From the NCBI RefSeq assembly GCF_014784055.1, contig NZ_CP061813.1, positions 2,552,001-2,616,000 on the forward strand: a DNA stretch of 64,000 bases, given 5' to 3'. The notes under the pieces are model-generated. The model saw nothing but the letters and a program-made list of their open reading frames with translations, was not told the DNA's origin and made no database searches. The position numbers and the translations under genes are program-made. This document shows, one piece after another, positions 36,074 through 46,027 of the stretch. Origin of the DNA: Polaribacter haliotis (GTDB lineage: Bacteria > Bacteroidota > Bacteroidia > Flavobacteriales > Flavobacteriaceae). Position 1 is the first letter of the stretch; each line of letters opens with the position of its first letter.

Positions 36074-37540
36074 ATGCTTTCACACTTTTTAAATCTCGAA
36101 TGGAAACAATATTTTCGTTCTGCACATTGGCAAAAAGGAATCGCAATTAAAATAATAATGGTGTTTTTTGCGCTTTATTTTATCGTTGCTTTTATAGGAC
36201 TTGGTGTTGGTGGTTACTACATTCTAAAAAAAGAGTTTCCAGAACAAGACCCTTTACAATTGGTAAATTCCTATTTATTATATGCAATTTTAGGAGACCT
36301 AATATTTAGGTATTTAATGCAGAAATTACCTGTAATGAATATAAAACCAATGCTAATTTTACCGATAAAAAAAAGCAAATTGGTGCATTATGTATTAGGG
36401 AAATCTTCAGTATCTTTTTTCAACTTTTTAGGCTTGTTTTTTTATGTGCCTTTTGCAGTTGTTTTAATGATAGAAGGTTATAACACTTTAGGTGTTTTAG
36501 GTTGGTTATTCACGATGATATTAATCATCCAATCTGCAAACTTCTTAAACTTTTTAATCAATAAAAATAATATTGCTTTAGGGGTTATAGTTGCTCTTTT
36601 GGTTGGTTTAATTGGCTTACACAAGTTCGATATTTACAATGTAACTGCTTTTGGAGGTAAAATTTTCGATGCTATTTATGCAAACCCAGTGTATTCGTTA
36701 ATTGGTGTTGCTGTTTTAGCAGTTTTATATCATTTAAATTTCAAACAATTATTTGACTTGTTGTATTTAGATGAAGCTGTAAAAACGAAAGTAGAAGAAG
36801 CGAAATCTGTAGATTTATCTTTTGCAGATAAATTAGGAGATGTTGCTCCATTTATAAAAAACGATATGCGTCTTATTTGGAGAAATAAAAGAACAAAAAC
36901 GGTGTTTTTAATGTCGTTTCTATTCTTATTATATGGTTTAATTTTCTTCACACAGAAAACCTATCAAGAAATGCCAGCCATGTTAATGTTTGCATCGTTA
37001 TTTGTAACTGGAGGTTTTGCATTAAATTACGGTCAGTTTATTCCTGCTTGGGACAGTGCACATTATAAATTGCTAATGAGTCAGAGTTTTAAATACAGAA
37101 AATTCTTAGAATCTAAATGGATTTTAATGGTGGTTATGACAACCATTTTATACTTTTTAAGTTTCCCTTATTTATATTTTGGAGTCGACACATTTTTAAT
37201 GATAACAGCTGGAGCCATTTTTAACATTGGTTTTAACTCACTGTTTTTATTATATGCAGGTTCATTCAACAGAAAAAGAATCGATTTAAACAAAAGTGGT
37301 TTTGGAAATACGCAAGGAACAAGCGCTACTCAGTTTATAATAATAATTCCAATTATGGGAATTCCGATGTTGTTATTTTGGCTTTTCAACAAATTTGTTG
37401 GTGGTAATTCTGGTTACATAGTTGTAGCATCAATAGGTGTTATAAGTTTGCTTTGTAAAAATTACGCGATGAATTTTATTGAGAAAAAATACATAAAAGA
37501 CAAATATGTTATGATTAACGCATTCGGAAAAGAAGCATAA
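36074..37540 (+). CDS. DUF5687 family membrane protein, probable ABC transporter permease
   Basis: 488 residues with about 10-12 hydrophobic helices and a long cytoplasmic segment near 230-270. The N-terminus LEWKQYFRSAHWQKGI and the LPIKKSKLVHYVLGKS segment match DUF5687. It is 23 bp before an ABC ATPase, so it is most likely the permease partner. The substrate is unknown. Bacteroidetes often carry padR with such pairs. Confidence 0.82.
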   Translation: MLSHFLNLEWKQYFRSAHWQKGIAIKIIMVFFALYFIVAFIGLGVGGYYILKKEFPEQDPLQLVNSYLLYAILGDLIFRYLMQKLPVMNIKPMLILPIKKSKLVHYVLGKSSVSFFNFLGLFFYVPFAVVLMIEGYNTLGVLGWLFTMILIIQSANFLNFLINKNNIALGVIVALLVGLIGLHKFDIYNVTAFGGKIFDAIYANPVYSLIGVAVLAVLYHLNFKQLFDLLYLDEAVKTKVEEAKSVDLSFADKLGDVAPFIKNDMRLIWRNKRTKTVFLMSFLFLLYGLIFFTQKTYQEMPAMLMFASLFVTGGFALNYGQFIPAWDSAHYKLLMSQSFKYRKFLESKWILMVVMTTILYFLSFPYLYFGVDTFLMITAGAIFNIGFNSLFLLYAGSFNRKRIDLNKSGFGNTQGTSATQFIIIIPIMGIPMLLFWLFNKFVGGNSGYIVVASIGVISLLCKNYAMNFIEKKYIKDKYVMINAFGKEA

Positions 37541-37563
37541 TACCAAACTTAAAAGAAAACACA

Positions 37564-38259
37564 ATGATTACAATAGATACAATATCAAAAAAATACGGAA
37601 AAGCAGAAGTTTTAAACGTAGAAAAAATAGACATTCCAACAGGACAAAGTTTTGGTTTGGTGGGGAATAATGGTGCAGGAAAAACAACATTGTTCAATAT
37701 ATTATTAGATTTAATTAGACCAACAACTGGAAAAATTTCCAATCATAATATTGTTGTAAACGAAAGTGAAGAATGGAAGAATTTTACAGGTTCTTTTATT
37801 GATGAATCTTTCCTAATCACTTATTTAACACCAGAAGAATATTTCGATTTTATAGGCGATTTAAGAGGAATGAACAAAGCTGATGTTGCAAAATTCTTAT
37901 CAAAATTTGATGAATTTTTCAACGGAGAAATTGTAGGAAAAAAGAAATATTTAAGAGATTTAAGTAAAGGAAACCAGAAAAAAGCAGGAATTGTTGCTGC
38001 ATTAATGGGAAATCCGCAAGTAGTAATTTTAGATGAACCATTTGCAAACTTAGATCCAACCACACAAATTAGATTGAAAAAAATTATAAAAGAATTAACC
38101 GAAAACAGAGAAATTACGGTTTTGGTTTCTAGTCACGATTTAACCCACGTAACAGAAGTTTGCGAAAGAATTGTGGTTTTAGACAAAGGAGCAGTTGTAA
38201 AAGACATCGAAACTTCTGAAGCAACTTTAAAAGAGTTGGAGAGTTATTTTGCTTTGTAG
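37564..38259 (+). CDS. ABC transporter ATP-binding protein
   Basis: 231 residues. Walker A is GNNGAGKT (34-41), the signature is LSKGNQKKAG and Walker B is VVILDEPFANLD, with the switch His in VSSHDLTH. It belongs to the ABC-2-type (CcmA/NatA-like) ATPases and should energise the DUF5687 permease. It ends the padR operon. Confidence 0.93.
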   Translation: MITIDTISKKYGKAEVLNVEKIDIPTGQSFGLVGNNGAGKTTLFNILLDLIRPTTGKISNHNIVVNESEEWKNFTGSFIDESFLITYLTPEEYFDFIGDLRGMNKADVAKFLSKFDEFFNGEIVGKKKYLRDLSKGNQKKAGIVAALMGNPQVVILDEPFANLDPTTQIRLKKIIKELTENREITVLVSSHDLTHVTEVCERIVVLDKGAVVKDIETSEATLKELESYFAL

Positions 38260-38276
38260 TTTTTTGTAAAATTAAA

Positions 38277-38440
38277 CGCAAAGACGCAAAGTTGTAGAGT
38301 CGCAAAGTTTTTCCACCAAGATTGGCTATGTTTTCCATTTTCCTACGTAGTGAAACATACCGATTTTAGAAGAGGTTAATCCTAATTTTCTCAAGGATAA
38401 ATGAAAAAGATAATGTCAGACTGAGCTTGTTGAAGTCTTT
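38277..38440. repeat. Cluster of dispersed intergenic repeats downstream of the ABC ATPase
   Basis: The 286-bp gap has three CGCAAAG units (38277, 38285, 38301). It also has a second copy of the element seen at 3961-4009 (38308-38356, 42 of 49 matches), and TGTCAGACTGAGCTTGTTGA (38414 on), a relative of the TGTCA repeat family. No gene was recognised. Confidence 0.65.
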
Positions 38441-38545
38441 ATTTCACAACAAAAGAAAGACGATTCTTAATTTATTACTATTTTTACACTCTTATTTATA
38501 CTATTTTCGACAGAATTTAGTTTTAGATAAGAGTTTTTTCAATAT

Positions 38546-40777
38546 ATGAAACACATTAAAAAAATCCTTTTTATTGCCATTGCTTTTGGAGCTATATATT
38601 CTTGTAGCACAAAAAAAGATACTGTTATTAGTAGGAATTTTCATGCTATGACTGCCTATTTTAACATTCTTTTTAATGGAGAAGAGGCGTTCAAACAAGG
38701 AATTAAAGGCATTAACGAAGGTTATAAAGACGATTGGTTTAAACAATTACCAATAGAACCCATAGAGTTTGATGAACGTAAAATTGTAGTTCCATCATTC
38801 AAAAGTTCTGGAATGGGAGCAGGTTTTGGAGATTCTAATAAAGAAGAAGAAACCAAAAGCGCTGGAACTCCATTCGAAAAAGCAGAAGAAAAAGCCGTAA
38901 AAGCGATTCAAAAACATGGAATGAATATCGATGGTTTAGAGAGAAACCGTCAAATTGATGATGCATATTTACTATTAGGAAAATCGCGCTATTATTCACA
39001 ACGTTTTATTCCTGCGATTGAAGCTTTTAATTATGTTATTGCAAACTATCCTGATGCAAATTTAATAGCTGAAACAAAAATATGGAGAGCAAAATCGAAC
39101 ATTCGTTTAGACAACGAAGAATTTGCAATAGAATCTATGAAGCTTTTAATGGTTGTAAAAGATACATTAGAACCAGATTTTCCAGACGAAATTAAAGAAC
39201 AGGCATACACAACTTTGGCAATGGCGTATGTAAAAGCAGACAGCATTCAAAAAGTAAAAAGGTATTTACAATTAGCAACAAGAACACAAGCAAACAGAGA
39301 TCAGGCTGCAAGAAACCTATTTATTTTAGGGCAAATTTATGCTCAAGAAAACAAAAAAGATTCTGCAACAATGGTTTTTAATCGATTAACAGAATTCAAA
39401 AAAGCACCTTATAAATATAAAATTCATGCAAATATAGAATTGGCAAGAAATGCCAATAACGATTCTATATCTAACAGTTTGTTGGCAAGAATGCAAAAAC
39501 TGATTAAAAACAGAGACAACAGACCTTATTTAGACGAATTATATTATCAAGTTGCGACTTTACACGAAAATAACGACAGTTTAAAATTAGCGACAGAATA
39601 TTACAATAAATCGCTAAGAGCCTTAAATGGTGGAGACAAACAGAAAACATTTACCTACGAAAATTTAGGAAATTTGTATTTTAAAAATTCAGAATATCAA
39701 CTAGCAAGTTCTTATTACGATAGTGTTTTAAATGTTTCTCAAGATAGTTTAGACTTGCGAATTAGACGTGTAAAAAGAAAATATAAAAACTTAGCTTCCT
39801 TAATTAAGTTCGAAGATATTGTAGAAAGACACGATAGTATTGTGCGAATTGCATCACTTTCTAAAATCGAGCAAGAAACGTATTTTCAAAATTATATTGA
39901 TAATTTAAAAGTAAAGGACGAAGAAGCTGCACAATTAAAACTGAATCAATTAGCATTTGGTGGTTCTTTTGGAGGAGGTTCTTTGCAATCTGCTAAAAAA
40001 GGAAAATGGTATTTTTACAATCAGCAAACGTTAGCTTTTGGTAAAACTGAATTCCAAAGAATTTGGGGAAATAGAAAGTTGGAAGACAATTGGCGTTATT
40101 CAGAAAAAGCAAGCAATACCATTTCTAAAACAGATTCTGTTGCGACTGTAACCAAAGATACAAGATACGATTTGGCGAGTTATTTAGAAAAAATTCCAAC
40201 AGAACAACAAGTTATAGATAGTTTAAAAGTTGATAGAAATCAGGCTTTATACGAATTAGGAATCATCTATAAAGAGCAGTTTAAAAATAGAAATTTGGCG
40301 ATAATGCGTTTGGAAAGAGTATCTACTTTACAACCAAGAAAAGATTTACTATTACCAATAAATTGGCATTTATATCAAACTTATACAGATGCTGGCGAAA
40401 CAGACAAAGCATTAAAATACAAAAACACGATTCTTACAGATTATCCAGATACCGTTTTTGCACAGTTGATAAAAAACCCAGAGAAAAAGTTTGAAGAAAA
40501 CGTAAAAGTTAATGAAGTAGAAAAATCGTACAAAGAACTCTATTATTTATATAAAAAAGGCGAATATAAAAATGTATTAATTGCAATTAACGATATTTTA
40601 CCAACGATAGCAAGCTCAAAATTAAAACCAAAATTCGAGCTTTTAAAAGCCTATGCTATTGGTAAATATTTGCCGAAAGAAATTTACAAAGAAGCATTAG
40701 AGTTTGTTGCAATTAACTATGGAAATTCAGAGGAAGGCAAAAAAGCAAAAGAAATCTTAGAACAATTAAACAAATAA
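38546..40777 (+). CDS. sprE: SprE/PorW type IX secretion and gliding lipoprotein
   Basis: 743 residues with lipobox Cys20 (GAIYSCSTKKD). The N-terminal NFHAMTAYFNILFNGEEAF is characteristic of SprE/PorW. Helical TPR-like repeats fill the rest (for example DDAYLLLGKSRYY and FIPAIEAFNYVIANYPDAN). SprE/PorW supports T9SS function and gliding motility in Flavobacterium and Porphyromonas. It starts a run with bactofilin and ATP synthase genes, 2 bp before the bactofilin. Confidence 0.85.
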   Translation: MKHIKKILFIAIAFGAIYSCSTKKDTVISRNFHAMTAYFNILFNGEEAFKQGIKGINEGYKDDWFKQLPIEPIEFDERKIVVPSFKSSGMGAGFGDSNKEEETKSAGTPFEKAEEKAVKAIQKHGMNIDGLERNRQIDDAYLLLGKSRYYSQRFIPAIEAFNYVIANYPDANLIAETKIWRAKSNIRLDNEEFAIESMKLLMVVKDTLEPDFPDEIKEQAYTTLAMAYVKADSIQKVKRYLQLATRTQANRDQAARNLFILGQIYAQENKKDSATMVFNRLTEFKKAPYKYKIHANIELARNANNDSISNSLLARMQKLIKNRDNRPYLDELYYQVATLHENNDSLKLATEYYNKSLRALNGGDKQKTFTYENLGNLYFKNSEYQLASSYYDSVLNVSQDSLDLRIRRVKRKYKNLASLIKFEDIVERHDSIVRIASLSKIEQETYFQNYIDNLKVKDEEAAQLKLNQLAFGGSFGGGSLQSAKKGKWYFYNQQTLAFGKTEFQRIWGNRKLEDNWRYSEKASNTISKTDSVATVTKDTRYDLASYLEKIPTEQQVIDSLKVDRNQALYELGIIYKEQFKNRNLAIMRLERVSTLQPRKDLLLPINWHLYQTYTDAGETDKALKYKNTILTDYPDTVFAQLIKNPEKKFEENVKVNEVEKSYKELYYLYKKGEYKNVLIAINDILPTIASSKLKPKFELLKAYAIGKYLPKEIYKEALEFVAINYGNSEEGKKAKEILEQLNK

Positions 40778-40779
40778 AT

Positions 40780-41193
40780 ATGTTTAACAGTAAAGAAAAA
40801 AAACCGGTAAAAACGAAAGCTATGGAAAGAAATGTTGTTGCAAAAAATACAACCATTGTTGGAGATATTAAATCTGATGGCGATTTTAGAATCGATGGAA
40901 CATTAGAAGGAACTTTAAAAACTCAAGGTCGCGTTATTATTGGTGTAGATGGCTTTGTAAAAGGAAATGTAGAAGCTACAAATGCAGATATCGAAGGAAA
41001 ATTTTCTGGAACCTTACAAGTTTCTAAAACTTTAACCATTAAAGGAACTGCAAATATTTCTGGAGATGTAACTATTGGAAAACTATCAATTGAACCTGGT
41101 GCAACCTTCAACGCAACTTGTGCAATGAAAGGCGCATTAAAAGAAATGAATCCTAGTAATGAAAGCAAAAAAACCTCAGAAAAAACCGCTTAA
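40780..41193 (+). CDS. Bactofilin (polymer-forming cytoskeletal protein)
   Basis: 137 residues. The bactofilin core runs from about 20 to 115 with repeating beta-helix turns (NTTIVGDIKSDGDFRIDGTL, GRVIIGVDGFVKGNVEATNA, GTANISGDVTIGKL). Ends are polar and flexible. It forms filaments at the membrane that organise cell shape or protein position. Its last 35 bp overlap the AtpZ-like gene in another frame. Confidence 0.92.
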   Translation: MFNSKEKKPVKTKAMERNVVAKNTTIVGDIKSDGDFRIDGTLEGTLKTQGRVIIGVDGFVKGNVEATNADIEGKFSGTLQVSKTLTIKGTANISGDVTIGKLSIEPGATFNATCAMKGALKEMNPSNESKKTSEKTA

Positions 41194-41377
41194 CAAAGCC
41201 ATTGCACTTTCTGGTGCAGGTCTACAAATGGGTTTAACCATTTATTTAGGTTTTTTACTAGGAAAATGGTTAGATAAACAATTCGAACTAACTTTCTTAA
41301 CAGAAACAATTACGTTGCTAGCAATTTTTTTAGCGATGTATGCTTTGATAAAACAAGCCAATAAAATTAATGAATAA
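41159..41377 (+). CDS. AtpZ/AtpI family protein
   Basis: 72 residues with two TM helices (GLTIYLGFLLGKWLD and TITLLAIFLAMYALI). It starts inside the bactofilin gene and ends 8 bp into the next. AtpI/AtpZ proteins assist c-ring assembly or Mg/Ca supply for the F-type ATPase. The position upstream of atpB supports the call. Confidence 0.85.
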   Translation: MKAKKPQKKPLNKAIALSGAGLQMGLTIYLGFLLGKWLDKQFELTFLTETITLLAIFLAMYALIKQANKINE

Positions 41378-41759
41378 AGATATCTTTCGATATATTTTAG
41401 TGTTTGTTGCTCTTTTCTTAATAGGCTATTACACACACCTAAAGATTATAGAATCCCAAGGTTTAGAATTGCAGTTTTCTTTGGAGAAAGTATATCTGTT
41501 TCATGCCTTTTTTTCTGCTTTAATATGTATAAATTTAAGGTTTGTTTCTACTGTTGATAAACTTTTCCCACAGTTGGGTTTTATCTATTTAGGCACCTTA
41601 GTTGTTAAGTTAATTCTTTTCGCTATATTTTTCTATAACCCTTTGTTTACAGTAGATTCGTTTAGCTTTTCTGAAAAAATTGCGTTGTTTATTCCACTTT
41701 TTATTTTTTTGTTAACAGAAGCGATTTTTGTACTAAAAATACTCAACCAAAAAGAATAA
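41370..41759 (+). CDS. Small membrane protein upstream of atpB (DUF6168-like)
   Basis: 129 residues with four hydrophobic helices (YILVFVALFLIGYYTHL, VYLFHAFFSALICI, FIYLGTLVVKLILFAIFF, IALFIPLFIFLLTEAIF). It matches the layout of DUF6168 proteins found in this position. It could be a second AtpI-type factor. It overlaps the AtpZ-like gene by 8 bp. Confidence 0.65.
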   Translation: MNKDIFRYILVFVALFLIGYYTHLKIIESQGLELQFSLEKVYLFHAFFSALICINLRFVSTVDKLFPQLGFIYLGTLVVKLILFAIFFYNPLFTVDSFSFSEKIALFIPLFIFLLTEAIFVLKILNQKE

Positions 41760-41780
41760 AAAATAATTCAATAAAAACAG

Positions 41781-41810
41781 TTTGTATTTTTGAATAATTG
41801 CATACCTTTG
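41781..41810 (+). promoter_or_regulatory. Promoter of the atp operon (TTTG-N18-TACCTTTG)
   Basis: TTTG at 41781-41784 and TACCTTTG at 41803-41810 fit the -33/-7 consensus with an 18-bp spacer. atpB starts 28 bp later. Confidence 0.75.
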
Positions 41811-41838
41811 CGCCGAATTTAGAAAGCGTATTTTTACA

Positions 41839-42972
41839 ATGAAGGTTGCACAAAAAACAATCAAGTTTCTTACAATAGTAGCAATAATCCTTTTTACAGC
41901 GGTTAGTTTTGCTTCAGAATCTGATAAAAAACAAGATCACGATACTGATGGTGGTCGTGTAAATACGAAAGCAGAAGTAGACGCTTATATTCTACATCAC
42001 ATTAAAGATTCTCACGATTTTTCTTTATTTTCTTACACAAGCGATTCAGGAGAAAGAAAACATGTTGGTTTTCCTTTACCAGTAATTTTATGGACTAGTG
42101 AAGGTTTGGTTACATTTATGTCTTCAGAATTTCATCATAATGACGATGGACATGTAATCGTAGAAAAGAAAGGATTAAAATTCGCGAAGATTCATTCAAA
42201 AATTTACGAATTAGATAAAGGTGCTTCTACAGTTGCTTTTGACAAAGACCATCATGCAGAAAACGCACACAAAGTTTTAGATTTTTCAATTACAAAAAGT
42301 GCTTTTGGTATTTTATTAATTGGATTGTTATTGTTATTCTGGTTTTCTAGATTGGCAAAACAATACAAAACTAAAAACGTTCCTACAGGTTTTGCAAGAG
42401 TTTTAGAGCCATTAGTTTTATACGTTCGAGACGAAATTGCTAAGCCAAATATTGGAGATAAACATTACAGAAGATTCACTGGTTATTTATTAACTGTATT
42501 CTTTTTTATATGGGTTTTAAACTTAGTAGGTTTAACACCTTTAGGTTTTAATGTTACAGGTCAATTAGCAGTTACAGCTTGTTTGGCAATTTTTACATTG
42601 GTAATTTATACAGTAAGTGGAAATAAAGATTATTGGATGCACATGTTGTGGATGCCAGGAGTTCCTGTTTTAATTCGTCCAGTTTTGGCAATTATAGAAT
42701 TGGCTGGAGCATTAATCATTAAGCCATTTTCATTATTAGTACGTTTGTTCGCAAACATTTCAGCAGGTCATATTGTGGTAATGAGTCTAATTGCAATTAT
42801 GTTTACACTTAAAGAATCTTTAGGGGTTGTTGGTGCAACAGGATTGTCTTTAGTATTATCATTTTTTATAACATTAATTGAGGTTTTAGTAGCTTTTTTA
42901 CAAGCGTATATCTTTACAATGCTTTCAGCATTATTTATTGGTATGGCAGTAGCAGAGCCTGAGCATCATTAA
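41839..42972 (+). CDS. atpB: F-type ATP synthase subunit a
   Basis: 377 residues, longer than usual because of an N-terminal signal-like segment and a His/Asp-rich stretch (KKQDHDTDGGR) typical of Bacteroidetes. The membrane part has the essential Arg in LLVRLFANISAGHIV. Subunit a forms the proton half-channels next to the c-ring. It is first of six atp genes and follows a strong promoter. Confidence 0.94.
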   Translation: MKVAQKTIKFLTIVAIILFTAVSFASESDKKQDHDTDGGRVNTKAEVDAYILHHIKDSHDFSLFSYTSDSGERKHVGFPLPVILWTSEGLVTFMSSEFHHNDDGHVIVEKKGLKFAKIHSKIYELDKGASTVAFDKDHHAENAHKVLDFSITKSAFGILLIGLLLLFWFSRLAKQYKTKNVPTGFARVLEPLVLYVRDEIAKPNIGDKHYRRFTGYLLTVFFFIWVLNLVGLTPLGFNVTGQLAVTACLAIFTLVIYTVSGNKDYWMHMLWMPGVPVLIRPVLAIIELAGALIIKPFSLLVRLFANISAGHIVVMSLIAIMFTLKESLGVVGATGLSLVLSFFITLIEVLVAFLQAYIFTMLSALFIGMAVAEPEHH

Positions 42973-42987
42973 TAAAAGTTTGTTTAA

Positions 42988-43197
<210 letters not shown>

Positions 43198-43211
43198 TCC
43201 AAACAAAAACA

Positions 43212-43253
43212 AAAAATAGCGTTCTGTAACGGTTGGTTACAGAACCTATTTTT
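43212..43253 (+). other. Strong RNA hairpin between atpE and atpF
   Basis: AAAAATAG-C-GTTCTGTAAC (43212-43230) pairs with GTTACAGAAC-CTATTTTT (43236-43253) across a 5-nt loop with one bulged C. The T-rich end could make it a partial terminator or an mRNA 3' stabiliser. Either would raise subunit c relative to subunits b and delta, as the c-ring needs many copies. Confidence 0.75.
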
Positions 43254-43295
43254 AAAATTAAACAAAAAAGAAAAAATATATAATTAGTTTATAGA

Positions 43296-43796
43296 ATGGA
43301 AACTTTATTAAACGATTTTTCACCAGGGTTATTTGTAGTGTCAACAATATTATTGTTGGCTTTAATTGCACTAATGGTAAAATTTGCTTGGAAACCAATT
43401 TTAAAATCTTTAGAAGAAAGAGAATCTGGAATTGAAAATGCATTGGAAGCAGCAGAAAATGCTCGTAAAGAAATGCAAAATTTACAAGCAGATAACGAAA
43501 GATTGGTAAAAGAAGCAAGAGCAGAAAGAGATGCAATGATGAAAGATGCAAGAGATATTAGAGATAATATGATTGCAGAAGCCAAAGAAGATGCAAAAGA
43601 AGTTACTGCTTCATTAATAGAAAAAGCACAAGCTTCTATTATTCAAGAAAAGCAAGCGGCTTTAGCAGAAATTAAAAAGAACGTTGCAGATTTATCTATT
43701 GGTATAGCAGAATCTGTTATTAAGAAAGAATTATCTAACAAAGAAGATCAACTTAAATTAGTTGAAGATATCTTAAAAGACGTTACTTTAAACTAA
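43296..43796 (+). CDS. atpF: F-type ATP synthase subunit b
   Basis: 166 residues with one N-terminal TM helix (FVVSTILLLALIALMVKFAW) followed by a long charged coiled-coil. It is the peripheral stalk that links F0 to subunit delta. The gene follows the hairpin and lies 6 bp before atpH. Confidence 0.94.
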   Translation: METLLNDFSPGLFVVSTILLLALIALMVKFAWKPILKSLEERESGIENALEAAENARKEMQNLQADNERLVKEARAERDAMMKDARDIRDNMIAEAKEDAKEVTASLIEKAQASIIQEKQAALAEIKKNVADLSIGIAESVIKKELSNKEDQLKLVEDILKDVTLN

Positions 43797-43802
43797 GCAT
43801 AA

Positions 43803-44360
43803 ATGAAAGACGCAAGAGCAGCATTACGTTACGCCAAAGCAATCTTAAATCTTGCTACAGATTCTAAGTCGGAGTCTGCAGTAAATGACGACATGTCTTT
43901 TATTGCAAAAACAATTGCCGAGAATAAAGAATTTGAGGTAATGTTAAGAAGTCCTATCGTAAAATCTACAGACAAAATGAATGTTTTAAAAGCATTGTTT
44001 GATGGTAAGGTAGACAACATTACATTAGGTTTATTCCATTTGTTACAAGACAACAAAAGAATTGGAATGTTAGAGCCTATTGCTAAGAAATATGCAATTG
44101 TTTTCGATCATTTAAAAAGCACACAAGTGGCGAAAGTTACTACAGCTGTTGCTTTAACGAAAGAAGTAGAAAAGCAAGTTTTAGATAAAATTGTAGCTTT
44201 AACAGGCGAAAAAGCAAATTTAGAAAACGTAATAAATCCAGCTATTTTAGGAGGATTTATATTACGTGTTGGAGATGTACAGTATGATGCTAGTATCTCT
44301 AATTATTTAAACGAATTGAAAAAGGAATTTGACAACAGTCACTATATTCCAAAAATTTAA
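43803..44360 (+). CDS. atpH: F-type ATP synthase subunit delta
   Basis: 185 residues. ALRYAKAILNLA at the N-terminus and the C-terminal AILGGFILRVGDVQYDASI mark the OSCP/delta family. It ties the b stalk to the alpha subunit. It is 21 bp before atpA. Confidence 0.94.
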   Translation: MKDARAALRYAKAILNLATDSKSESAVNDDMSFIAKTIAENKEFEVMLRSPIVKSTDKMNVLKALFDGKVDNITLGLFHLLQDNKRIGMLEPIAKKYAIVFDHLKSTQVAKVTTAVALTKEVEKQVLDKIVALTGEKANLENVINPAILGGFILRVGDVQYDASISNYLNELKKEFDNSHYIPKI

Positions 44361-44381
44361 TTATACATCAAATCATAAAAG

Positions 44382-45959
44382 ATGGCAAGTATTAAACCAG
44401 CTGAAGTATCAGCAATTTTAAAGCAACAGTTAACAAATTTTGAAGCAAAAGCTACTTTAAACGAAGTAGGAACTGTTTTACAAGTAGGAGATGGTATTGC
44501 ACGTGTGTATGGTCTTTCTAATGTTCAATATGGTGAATTAGTAGAATTCGAAAACGGATTGGAAGGTATCGTATTAAACTTAGAAGAAGACAATGCAGGT
44601 GTTGTATTATTAGGAGCTTCTACTTCAATTAGAGAAGGTTCTACAGTAAAACGTACAGAACGTATTGCTTCTTTAAGAGCAGGTGAAGGAATTGTAGGAA
44701 GAGTTGTAGATACTTTAGGAAGTCCTATAGATGGTAAAGGTCCTATTGAAGGAACTACTTACGAAATGCCTTTGGAGCGTAGAGCACCAGGAGTTATTTA
44801 TAGAGAGCCTGTAACTGAGCCATTACAAACTGGTATTAAATCTATTGATGCAATGATTCCTGTAGGTAGAGGTCAGCGTGAGTTGATTATTGGAGATAGA
44901 CAAACAGGTAAATCTACAGTTGCTTTAGATACTATTTTAAATCAAAAAGAATTTTACGATGCTGGTGAGCCAGTATATTGTATATATGTAGCTATTGGTC
45001 AAAAAGCTTCTACAGTTGCAGCAATTGCAAACATGTTAGAAGAAAAAGGAGCGTTAGCTTATACTACAATCGTAGCAGCAAATGCATCAGATCCTGCAGC
45101 AATGCAAGTATATGCACCATTTGCTGGAGCTGCAATTGGAGAATATTTTAGAGATTCAGGAAGACCAGCTTTAATTATTTTTGATGATTTATCAAAACAA
45201 GCTGTTGCTTACCGTGAAATTTCTTTATTATTAAGAAGACCTCCAGGACGTGAGGCATACCCAGGAGATGTATTTTACTTACACTCTAGATTATTAGAAA
45301 GAGCTGCAAAAGTTATTAATGATGATAAAATTGCAAGTGAAATGAACGATTTACCAGATTCTATGAAAGGAATCGTAAAAGGTGGAGGTTCTTTAACTGC
45401 ATTACCAATTATTGAAACTCAAGCAGGAGATGTATCTGCATACATTCCAACAAACGTAATTTCGATTACAGATGGACAAATTTTCTTAGATGGAGATTTA
45501 TTTAACTCAGGTGTAAGACCAGCAATTAACGTAGGTATTTCTGTATCTCGTGTTGGAGGTAATGCACAGATTAAATCTATGAAAAAAGTATCTGGTACTT
45601 TAAAATTAGATCAAGCAGCATATCGTGAATTAGAAGCTTTTGCTAAGTTTGGTTCAGATTTAGATGCAGCTACAATGAGTGTAATTTCTAAAGGACAACG
45701 TAATGTTGAAATTTTAAAACAAGCTCAGAATGATCCTTATCCAGTGGAAGACCAGATTGCAATCATTTATGCAGGTTCTAAAAACTTGTTAAAAGATGTA
45801 CCTGTAAACCAAGTGAAGAAATTCGAAAGAGATTATATCGATTATTTAAACGCAAAGCATAGAGATACTTTAGATACTTTAAAGTCTGGTAAATTAACAG
45901 ACGAAGTTATTGCTACTTTAACAGCAGCAGCAGCAGAAATATCTAAGCATTTTGCATAA
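44382..45959 (+). CDS. atpA: F-type ATP synthase subunit alpha
   Basis: 525 residues. The P-loop is GDRQTGKST near residue 173, followed by [11 protein letters not shown]. The signature region [20 protein letters not shown] is intact. Alpha binds non-catalytic nucleotide in the F1 hexamer. The beta partner is not in this operon. Confidence 0.97.
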   Translation: MASIKPAEVSAILKQQLTNFEAKATLNEVGTVLQVGDGIARVYGLSNVQYGELVEFENGLEGIVLNLEEDNAGVVLLGASTSIREGSTVKRTERIASLRAGEGIVGRVVDTLGSPIDGKGPIEGTTYEMPLERRAPGVIYREPVTEPLQTGIKSIDAMIPVGRGQRELIIGDRQTGKSTVALDTILNQKEFYDAGEPVYCIYVAIGQKASTVAAIANMLEEKGALAYTTIVAANASDPAAMQVYAPFAGAAIGEYFRDSGRPALIIFDDLSKQAVAYREISLLLRRPPGREAYPGDVFYLHSRLLERAAKVINDDKIASEMNDLPDSMKGIVKGGGSLTALPIIETQAGDVSAYIPTNVISITDGQIFLDGDLFNSGVRPAINVGISVSRVGGNAQIKSMKKVSGTLKLDQAAYRELEAFAKFGSDLDAATMSVISKGQRNVEILKQAQNDPYPVEDQIAIIYAGSKNLLKDVPVNQVKKFERDYIDYLNAKHRDTLDTLKSGKLTDEVIATLTAAAAEISKHFA

Positions 45960-46027
45960 TAGACGTTAGCTTATAGCTTTTAGACAGTAACACTAAAAAC
46001 TAAAGACTAATAACTAACAACTAAAGA
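45960..46027. repeat. Degenerate simple repeat between atpA and atpG
   Basis: The gap contains units such as ACTAAAAACTAAAGACTAAT and AACTAACAACTAA, a low-complexity ACTAA-rich tract. No hairpin or gene is seen. Confidence 0.5.

Noticed and set aside
45960..46027. ACTAA-rich tract between atpA and atpG as a regulatory element
   Set aside because: The units are irregular, with no hairpin or fixed period. Simple low-complexity intergenic sequence is enough to explain it.
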